The position numbers and the translations under genes were made by a program. Of a DNA stretch of 64,000 nt, positions 25,453 to 32,369 are shown one piece after another. The notes below the pieces were generated by a model, which saw nothing but the letters and a program-made list of their open reading frames with translations, did no database searches and was not told where the DNA came from. The stretch covers positions 501,001 through 565,000 of the forward strand of contig JAFLBK010000001.1 in the NCBI GenBank assembly GCA_017303335.1. The letters are read 5' to 3'. This DNA is from Chitinophagales bacterium (lineage in GTDB: Bacteria; Bacteroidota; Bacteroidia; Chitinophagales; Chitinophagaceae). Numbering within the stretch: the first letter of the stretch is position 1; each line of letters begins with the position of its first letter.

Positions 25453-26786
25453 TATTTCACTTTTTGTTTTTGCCTTTTTGTTTTTTACTTTTCTCTTGTT
25501 CGGTAACCAAACAGATCTCCAGACAGGCAGATACGGTTTTACTGAAAGATTCGGCCATCCGCCAGGGACATATCGGCATCAGTATCTACGAACCTGCCAC
25601 CGGAAAATACTGGTACGAACACAACGCGACTCATTATTTTATCCCCGCGAGCAATACCAAACTGTTCAGTTTATACGCCGGGTTGAAATACCTCGGGGAT
25701 AGTTTGATCGGCGCCCGGATCAGCGGCGATAAAAATACCATCACACTCTATCCTTCCGGTGATCCTACCTTCCTGAATCCCGAATTTACGTTTCAGCCGG
25801 TAGCCGGAAAACTGAAGTCATACAAAAATATTTCGGTCAATAACAATACCTGGCTTAGCGAATCGAAGGGCTATGGCTGGGCCTGGGATGACTACAACGA
25901 AGCGTACATGACGGAACGGTCTTCCTTTCCCATTTACAATAACGTGATCCGCTTCTTGTTAAAGAACAATACGCTGCTCACCACGGGCGGGCCGGTGAAC
26001 ATGATGCCCGGCAAACAGGCCGATTCGACGATCGGGTTCGACCTGGATGCACATACCGTAGCCTCAACAAAATTTTTTATTGAACGCAGTTATGGCCGGA
26101 ACGATTTTTACCTCAACAACGCGAATGCATCGTTCAAAGAACAATCCGTTCCCTTCATAACCGACGCGGAGTTTATTGCCGACCTGCTGAAAGACACGCT
26201 GAAACTGGAAGATGTTTTTTTCTTCCGCTCCGACCGGAAGGATCCCGATTATGCAAAAGCGACGGTGATCCGTTCACAACCCGTCGACTCTTTGTTCAGG
26301 CCGATGATGTACCGGAGCGATAATTTCTACGCCGAGCAAACCCTGCTGATGGCCAGCAACGAACACCTTGGATTCATGAACGAGGCACGGATGATCGATA
26401 CCCTGCTCAAACAAGACCTCAAAGACATCCCCCAGAAACCAAAATGGGTGGATGGAAGCGGCCTGAGCCGATACAACCTGTTTACCCCGCAAAGCTTTGT
26501 ATATATATTAAACAAGATGAAGAATGAATTCGGCTGGGAAAGGATCAAAAACCTGCTTCCCACCGGGGGCAAGGGAACCCTGGCTTCATATTATAAAAAA
26601 GACAGCGCTTTTATTTACGCAAAAACAGGTACACTCAGCAATAACTGCTCGCTCAGCGGGTATCTCATCACCCGAAAGGGAAAACTGCTCATCTTCTCCG
26701 TACTTACCAATAACTACCCCACCGGGGCTACGCCGGTACGCAGGGCTGTAGAACGATTTTTATCCGGCATCCGCGAAAAATATTGA
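25437..26786 (+). CDS. dacB: D-alanyl-D-alanine carboxypeptidase/endopeptidase (PBP4, family S13)
   Basis: 449 residues. A signal with lipobox-like LLFSCSVTK, then the three S13 active-site motifs in order: S-x-x-K in ASNTKLFSLYAG (about residue 71), S-x-N in YRSDNFYAEQTLLM (about 303) and K-T-G in YAKTGTLSNN (about 394). It cleaves the terminal D-Ala or peptide cross-links of peptidoglycan in the periplasm. The long insert between motifs 1 and 2 (about 230 residues) is normal for the class C PBP4 group. It follows the arginase-fold gene by 34 bases. Confidence 0.9.
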   Translation: MRGQKLFHFLFLPFCFLLFSCSVTKQISRQADTVLLKDSAIRQGHIGISIYEPATGKYWYEHNATHYFIPASNTKLFSLYAGLKYLGDSLIGARISGDKNTITLYPSGDPTFLNPEFTFQPVAGKLKSYKNISVNNNTWLSESKGYGWAWDDYNEAYMTERSSFPIYNNVIRFLLKNNTLLTTGGPVNMMPGKQADSTIGFDLDAHTVASTKFFIERSYGRNDFYLNNANASFKEQSVPFITDAEFIADLLKDTLKLEDVFFFRSDRKDPDYAKATVIRSQPVDSLFRPMMYRSDNFYAEQTLLMASNEHLGFMNEARMIDTLLKQDLKDIPQKPKWVDGSGLSRYNLFTPQSFVYILNKMKNEFGWERIKNLLPTGGKGTLASYYKKDSAFIYAKTGTLSNNCSLSGYLITRKGKLLIFSVLTNNYPTGATPVRRAVERFLSGIREKY

Positions 26787-26880
26787 TTATTTTCAGGTCT
26801 CAGGCAACAGATCCCCTACCCGCCGTATCTATCCCTTGCAACTGAAAAACCACTTTCACCCTTTACCAAAATGATTTGTT

Positions 26881-29430
26881 ATGAAACAAATATTTACCCT
26901 GCTGCTGCTTCTTTCATCAGCATTCGGTTTTAAAACACAGGCGCAGGGCACCACCTGCAACGCCGAATTCACGGTACAATATCTTACCAGCAATACGGTT
27001 AAGTTCAACCCGGTAATGACCACCGGCGCTCCTGCTGTAAGTCATTTCTGGAATTTTGGCGATGGTACGCCGATGGACAACACGGTATCGCCCACGCACA
27101 GTTATGCCAATCCGGGTACCTATTCCGTTGTTCATACGGTTGTATTGTATACACCCAATGGTGTTCCGCAATGCACCCAATCATTCACCAAGAGCGTGGT
27201 GATTGCACCGCCCTGTAACCTGCAGGCGAATTTCAACTGGGTTCCCACGACCACCAATCCACTGCGGATCGAATTCAATAATACAACCGGTGGCGCCTTG
27301 CCGACCGACTCGGTTCGCTGGATATTCGGTGACGGTACGGTATTGAATGGTCTCATGAGCAATCCATCCACCGCCAGCCCGGCACATACCTATCCACAGC
27401 CCGGAACCTATACCGTTTGTTTGCGGGTAAAAAGAGCCGTGAACAGCACGCCGAACGGATGCGTGAGCGAAATATGCAAAACCGTTGTGATTACCGCGCC
27501 GCCCTGTAACCTGCAGGCGGGTTTCAACTGGACCGTTTCCACGAACAATCCATTACGCGTCGAATTCCACAGTACCAGCGCCGTTGTTACACCGACCGAT
27601 TCCATACGCTGGACATTTGGCGACGGCAGTTCCCTGCAGGGTACATTGGCTGATACTTCATTACTCACTCCGGTACATACCTATGCCCAGGGCGGAACTT
27701 ATACCGTTTGCCTGCGCATCAAGCGTAACAACAATACAGGCACCACTCCCTGCGTGAGTGAGATCTGCAAGACGCTGGTGCTAAATACCACGCCACCCTG
27801 TAACATGCAGGCTTATTTCACAGCGCAACCCGATTCGATGCACCCGTTGCGCATCAAGTTCACCAATATGACCACACCGGTACTGCCAACCGATTCGGTT
27901 CGCTGGACATTTGGCGATGGCACTTCGGTGAGCGGACTCCAGGGTGATCCCAACGTGGCCAATCCCACACATATCTATGCCCAGGCGGGCACCTATACCG
28001 TATGCATACGCGTAAAGCGGAATATAAATACATCGCCAACACCCTGCGTGGCCGAATTCTGCAAACAGGTGCTGGTGAATCCACCTCCCCCCTGCAACCT
28101 GCAGGCTTATTTCACCGCGGTTCCCGATTCTTTGAACCCGCTGCATGTACTGTTCCATAACCAAAGCCCGGGTGTTTTGCCCACCGATTCGATCCGCTGG
28201 ACATTCGGCGACGGTACTTCCCTGAGTGGCTTGCAAAGCGACCCCGCCGTGGCCAACCCCGTGCATGTGTACGCTCAGCCCGGAACCTATAATGTATGCA
28301 TCCGCATCAAACGCAACGTGACCGCGTCACCGGCTCCCTGTGTAGCCGAATACTGCCGGCAGATTGTGGTGCCTAACACCAACCCCTGCAATATCCCGGT
28401 GAACTTCAGCTGGCAACCCGACCAGGTGAATCCACGGAAAATATACTTCACCAATCAAACCGTGGCTCCAACATCCACCGCCACCGCGGTATGGACCTTT
28501 GGCGATGGCACATCGTCCAATACCTGGAACGCGGTGCATGAATATGCGCAGCCGGGCCGCTATCGTGTTTGTCTGAAGATAACCTTCGGTCCGAACTGCG
28601 TACGGGAGAAATGCGACAGCATCCTGGTTCCGCCTCCAACGCCTCCATGCAATAACCAAAGTAATTTCAATTTCATCCGCAGCACGGCCAATAGCCAGAC
28701 CTACTCGTTCATCCCGGTATACCAAAGCACCGCGGCGCAATATACCTGGACCTTCGGCGACGGCACCGGCAGTCATGATATGGTCGCTACCCATCATTAC
28801 GCTCAACCCGGTACCTACACCGCCTGCCTGACGGTGTGGAATGGTCCCAACTGCGCTTCCACCACCTGCAAGACCATACAGGTTAGTCCGCAGATCAATT
28901 GTGACAGTGTACACGTGAATTATACCTACCAGCCGGATCCGCAGGTTCCGAACAAACTGCGTTTCTTCGCCAATTCCAACACCCCGATCCTGGATCAGAC
29001 CTGGACGATCAAACGCCTGAACGGCCCCGCGGGTACACCCACGGTGATCCTGCACCAGAACAACCCCACGTACCTGTTCCAGGATACCGGTTACTACAGT
29101 GTTTGTCTCCGGGCGGTTACGCTTGGCGGATGCGTGAAAGAGGTTTGCAAGACCATACACATCGCACAGGTAGCCAACTCCTGCATACTGCAGGCCTACC
29201 CGAACCCGACCTCCACGGTGATCAATGTGAATGTTACATTGCCGCAGGCGGAAATGATACATGCCTATATATACAACAGCCAGAACATACTCGTTCGGGA
29301 GAAGCACCAGCAGGGCGTGAGCGGTAACAATCTTGTTACCATGCCCGTGAACGATCTTCCGGCAGGCATCTACCACATCAAACTCATTTATGGAAACAGC
29401 GTTTGTTACGCTACGTTTCAACGATTGTAA
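26881..29430 (+). CDS. Large PKD-repeat protein with T9SS type A sorting domain
   Basis: 849 residues. Signal peptide at 1-21 (GFKTQAQG). Then eight PKD-type repeats, each with FGDGT or a close variant and Y-x-Q-P-G-T-Y-x-V-C-L; repeats 2-5 (starting at about 27211, 27502, 27798 and 28090) are ~97 residues each and very similar. Every repeat starts with a Cys (PPCNLQA) and has Cys pairs near its end, suggesting one disulphide per domain. The last ~80 residues are a T9SS type A sorting domain (LQAYPNPTSTVINV, DLPAGIYHIKLIYG). A surface adhesin or structural role is likely. Strong terminator downstream. Confidence 0.9.
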   Translation: MKQIFTLLLLLSSAFGFKTQAQGTTCNAEFTVQYLTSNTVKFNPVMTTGAPAVSHFWNFGDGTPMDNTVSPTHSYANPGTYSVVHTVVLYTPNGVPQCTQSFTKSVVIAPPCNLQANFNWVPTTTNPLRIEFNNTTGGALPTDSVRWIFGDGTVLNGLMSNPSTASPAHTYPQPGTYTVCLRVKRAVNSTPNGCVSEICKTVVITAPPCNLQAGFNWTVSTNNPLRVEFHSTSAVVTPTDSIRWTFGDGSSLQGTLADTSLLTPVHTYAQGGTYTVCLRIKRNNNTGTTPCVSEICKTLVLNTTPPCNMQAYFTAQPDSMHPLRIKFTNMTTPVLPTDSVRWTFGDGTSVSGLQGDPNVANPTHIYAQAGTYTVCIRVKRNINTSPTPCVAEFCKQVLVNPPPPCNLQAYFTAVPDSLNPLHVLFHNQSPGVLPTDSIRWTFGDGTSLSGLQSDPAVANPVHVYAQPGTYNVCIRIKRNVTASPAPCVAEYCRQIVVPNTNPCNIPVNFSWQPDQVNPRKIYFTNQTVAPTSTATAVWTFGDGTSSNTWNAVHEYAQPGRYRVCLKITFGPNCVREKCDSILVPPPTPPCNNQSNFNFIRSTANSQTYSFIPVYQSTAAQYTWTFGDGTGSHDMVATHHYAQPGTYTACLTVWNGPNCASTTCKTIQVSPQINCDSVHVNYTYQPDPQVPNKLRFFANSNTPILDQTWTIKRLNGPAGTPTVILHQNNPTYLFQDTGYYSVCLRAVTLGGCVKEVCKTIHIAQVANSCILQAYPNPTSTVINVNVTLPQAEMIHAYIYNSQNILVREKHQQGVSGNNLVTMPVNDLPAGIYHIKLIYGNSVCYATFQRL
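27211..28370 (+). repeat. Four tandem ~291-base repeats within the PKD gene
   Basis: Units begin with CCTGTAACCTGCAGG or close variants at about 27211, 27502, 27798 and 28090. Long blocks between units are nearly identical at DNA level (for example CACCGATTCGGTTCGCTGG types and GGCGATGGTAC types), so the repeats are probably young or kept similar by recombination. Confidence 0.8.
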
Positions 29431-29456
29431 TACCTGGGGTTATTTTTAAAAGCGAA

Positions 29457-29487
29457 AGCCTGTAACAGCAATGTTGCAGGCTTTTTT
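29457..29487 (+). terminator. Strong intrinsic terminator after the PKD gene
   Basis: AGCCTGTAACA (29457-29467) pairs with TGTTGCAGGCT (29472-29482, one G-U) around a GCAA tetraloop, followed by six T. Confidence 0.9.
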
Positions 29488-29591
29488 ACTACGCAGAACC
29501 AGGTCAGAAACGGTTCAAAATCCTTCTTTTACCCCGCCTGCCATTTTATCAACACATGTTGGTATCGTCGGAAGTATATAAAAGATTAAAA

Positions 29592-29599
29592 TATTTTTG
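29592..29599 (+). promoter_or_regulatory. -7 box TATTTTTG
   Basis: Exact TAnnTTTG match 21 bases before ATG 29621. Confidence 0.5.
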
Positions 29600-29620
29600 T
29601 TCAAACAATCCTAATTCCTG

Positions 29621-30484
29621 ATGCAAGGCTTTCACCTGCTGCTTTCTCTGACAGCTACTGTCATGGGACTATCCGGCCTGAACCAATCCGGACCTGATAA
29701 CACACCGGCAAAATTTTCTCCTTCCGAGAAAGTGATGACGCACCGGCTTGGCGAACGCGTGATTTCCGTTAAGCTGATCCAGTACGGCGATATTGTAAAT
29801 ACATGCTGCATCAATGTGCACGACAATGAGCGAACAGCCGTTGAAGCGGCCAAAGCGGTATTGCAGAAAGAAGGGGGTATACTGATCAAGATCGAAAACA
29901 ACGCCCAGCGCTTCATCAGTTTTCCTTTCAAAGGCCAGGTATATACCTTCGACCCCAACAGGATATTTTCGCGGGCCGGTATCCTGCTTACCCTTAAAAC
30001 AAAGGGAAGGATCAACCCGGGGGCCATCAGTGAAGTAGAAAAGTTCGCCGATCAATTGCTGAAACTCATACCCGACAGCATCAGCTGCGTGATCGCCCTG
30101 CACAATAACTACGACGGGGATTTTTCCGTGAAGACCTACCTCCCCGGCGGCAAACGCCAGAAAGACGCCAAGCTGGTTTATGCCGATGAATGGCAGGATA
30201 TCGACGACATCGCCCTCACCACCGATCATTCGCTCTACGACAAGATGGCTTCCTTCGGTTACAACAGCATCCTGCAGGATAACGACAATGTGTTTCGCGA
30301 CGGATCCCTGAGCGTGTATTACGGAGAACTGAACAAACGTTACGTGAACATCGAAACGCAGCACGGAAAGAATAACCTGTACCAGGAGATGCTTGCCAAA
30401 CTTTTATCGGTGCTGGATAATGAACGAAGACCGGCTGAAGGACTTGCGGTAATAGCGCCCGCTTCCGATGAAGCCGACCGCTGA
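29621..30484 (+). CDS. Exported M14/AstE-like zinc hydrolase, substrate unknown
   Basis: 287 residues with a hydrophobic N-terminus likely to be a signal peptide (LLLSLTATVMGLSGL). Motifs fit the zinc carboxypeptidase/succinylglutamate desuccinylase superfamily: H-x-x-E as NVHDNERT (His67, Glu70), the D-x-N-R element as TFDPNRIF (Asp111 to Arg114), a second metal His in IALHNNYDG (His161) and a candidate catalytic Glu in YVNIETQHG (Glu245). No closer family name could be assigned. Related folds cleave C-terminal amino acids or amide bonds such as those in cell-wall peptides. The stop is three bases from the convergent mutL stop. Confidence 0.6.
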   Translation: MQGFHLLLSLTATVMGLSGLNQSGPDNTPAKFSPSEKVMTHRLGERVISVKLIQYGDIVNTCCINVHDNERTAVEAAKAVLQKEGGILIKIENNAQRFISFPFKGQVYTFDPNRIFSRAGILLTLKTKGRINPGAISEVEKFADQLLKLIPDSISCVIALHNNYDGDFSVKTYLPGGKRQKDAKLVYADEWQDIDDIALTTDHSLYDKMASFGYNSILQDNDNVFRDGSLSVYYGELNKRYVNIETQHGKNNLYQEMLAKLLSVLDNERRPAEGLAVIAPASDEADR

Positions 30485-30486
30485 TC

Positions 30487-32307
30487 TTATTTCCCGAACA
30501 ACTTATCGAGTTCGTCTTTCCTGAATTCCAGGTACGTGGGTTTACCGTTTGCCGTCGCATTCGGCGTACTGCATTGAAACAGGTCTTCCACCAGTTGCTT
30601 CATCTCCATGTCAGAAAGCGGGGTGCCGGGTTTTATGGATTGCTGCAAAGCCATCGAGCGAAGAAGTTTTTCGCGGCGGCTGTATTTAAGGTCACTGCTG
30701 AAATGTTTATACTGCTCGAGTATCCGTTCGATCGTTGCCTTTTCATTCCCCTGGCCCGTATCGGCCGGCGTTCCCTGTATCACAAACGTATTAAGTCCGA
30801 AAGGTTCCAGCAGGTAACCGAGCTGGTTGATATCGGGCAGCAGTTCGTTGAGCAACACCGCGTCGGCTGCCGCCAGTTCCATGGTGGCCGGGAATAAACT
30901 CGGCTGCGTGGCGATCGGCCTTCCTTCCACCGCCTTACTGAAACGCTCGTACAGTATACGCTCATGCGCATTCTGCTGGTGAATGAGGGAATAACCCTTA
31001 TCGGTTTGCAGAACAATATAGGTGTGATGCAACTGGGTAAGGTTACCTGTTGCGGGTTTCGGGTTGGCGGTTCCGGGTTGATGCAGGTTACCAGGTTTGC
31101 CTGCCAATTCCTGCCCAGGTTCTTTACTCTCATAGAAATCCCGCCAGTGTTTCAATTCGCTTTTGCTTTCGATAAAGTGCGATTGATTCTTCTGCGTAAA
31201 GGTTTTGTAAAGGGACGAAGCGGATGCCGACGCTTTTTTCGCTTCGGTGAAGGGCTTCGAAACCGCGTCGAGCTGCTGGATTGAGGCATCCAGTTCAAAA
31301 TCGAGCGTTGGGGTAATGCTGAACTGGGCCAGGGCATGCTTAACCGCACTCTGCACAAAGGCGTATACGATCTTCTCATCCTCGAACTTGATTTCCTGTT
31401 TGGTGGGGTGTACATTGATATCTACCTGCGAAGGATCCAGGTCGATGAACAGTGTATACGCCGGGAAACTATCCCTGGCGATCATCTCGGCATAAGCGTT
31501 CATCACCGCATGGTGGAGATAAGCGCTTTTGATAAAACGGTTGTTGACAAAGAAGTACTGGTCGCCACGGGTTTTCTTCGCCGATTCCGGCTTTCCGACA
31601 AACCCATAGATATTCATGTAATCGGTTTGCTCCTGCACCGATACCAGTTTGGCCGCGTAACTGTTACCCAGTACCTGTACAATGCGCTGCTTCATCGTTC
31701 CCTTTTCGAGGTGGAACACCTGCTGCCCGTTACTGCTGAGCGAGAAAAAGATACCTGGGAACGCCATCGCCACCCGGATGAATTCATCCACGATATGACG
31801 TAATTCCGCCGCGTTGCTTTTTAAGAAGTTCCTGCGTGCCGGTACATTGAAAAAGAGATTCTTCATGGCGATGCTGGTACCATAGGGTGCTGCCACCGGT
31901 TCCTGTTTCTGCACCCGGCTGTTCTCGATCTCTATATATATACCAGCCTCCTCCCCCTGCATGCGGGTCTTTAATTCTACCTGCGCCACGGCGGCGATAC
32001 TCGCCAGCGCCTCACCCCGGAACCCCATGGTCTTGATCTGGAACAGGTCGTCGATATTCCGGATCTTGGAGGTGGCATGCCGCTCGAAAGCCATGCGGGC
32101 ATCGGTTTCGCTCATGCCCTTGCCGTTGTCGATCACCTGGATAAGGGATTTACCGGCATCGTTCACAATAAGCCTGATCTCATCGGCCCCCGCGTCTACG
32201 GCATTTTCCAGCAATTCCTTTACAGCGCTGGCAGGCCGCTGGATCACTTCGCCGGCCGCGATCTGGTTGGCGATGTTATCGGGCAATAAATGAATGATAT
32301 CGGGCAA
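30487..32307 (-). CDS. mutL: DNA mismatch repair protein MutL, altered C-terminal endonuclease motif
   Basis: 606 residues from a TTG start at 32307 (product starting LPDIIHLLPD, as in relatives). The upstream ATG at 32340 is disfavoured because a -7 box (32327-32334) lies inside those codons. The GHKL ATPase is intact (IANQIAAGEVIQRP, ENAVDAGA, DNGKGM, GFRGEALASI), followed by a linker of low complexity (about residues 325-425) and the dimerisation domain. The endonuclease motif DQHA-x2-E-x4-E reads HQQN-AH-E-RILY-E, and the later Cys-containing motifs are replaced (SMALQQSIKPG; NGKPTY), so nicking activity is doubtful. MutL couples MutS recognition to strand excision. Confidence 0.9.
   Translation of the reverse strand: MPDIIHLLPDNIANQIAAGEVIQRPASAVKELLENAVDAGADEIRLIVNDAGKSLIQVIDNGKGMSETDARMAFERHATSKIRNIDDLFQIKTMGFRGEALASIAAVAQVELKTRMQGEEAGIYIEIENSRVQKQEPVAAPYGTSIAMKNLFFNVPARRNFLKSNAAELRHIVDEFIRVAMAFPGIFFSLSSNGQQVFHLEKGTMKQRIVQVLGNSYAAKLVSVQEQTDYMNIYGFVGKPESAKKTRGDQYFFVNNRFIKSAYLHHAVMNAYAEMIARDSFPAYTLFIDLDPSQVDINVHPTKQEIKFEDEKIVYAFVQSAVKHALAQFSITPTLDFELDASIQQLDAVSKPFTEAKKASASASSLYKTFTQKNQSHFIESKSELKHWRDFYESKEPGQELAGKPGNLHQPGTANPKPATGNLTQLHHTYIVLQTDKGYSLIHQQNAHERILYERFSKAVEGRPIATQPSLFPATMELAAADAVLLNELLPDINQLGYLLEPFGLNTFVIQGTPADTGQGNEKATIERILEQYKHFSSDLKYSRREKLLRSMALQQSIKPGTPLSDMEMKQLVEDLFQCSTPNATANGKPTYLEFRKDELDKLFGK
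31041..31095. repeat. Simple repeat in the MutL linker
   Basis: On the minus strand the tract is built of AACCCG(A/G)AACC(C/G)GC units, coding PGNLHQPGTANPKPATGN. It resembles AACCCGCAACCCG-type simple repeats found in Bacteroidota spacers and lies in the flexible interdomain linker, where it keeps the frame. Confidence 0.5.
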
Positions 32308-32326
32308 ATTCGGTAATTTAGAACGG

Positions 32327-32334
32327 CAAAAATA
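32327..32334 (-). promoter_or_regulatory. -7 box TATTTTTG for mutL
   Basis: Exact TAnnTTTG match on the minus strand, 19 bases before the TTG at 32307 and overlapping codons 3-5 of the longer ORF. Confidence 0.6.
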
Positions 32335-32369
32335 ACACATCCTTTCCAGTATAAACCCAGAAACGTCGC

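Noticed and set aside
27211..28370. CRISPR-like repeat array
   Set aside because: The periodicity (~291 bases) lies in an open reading frame and codes PKD domains.
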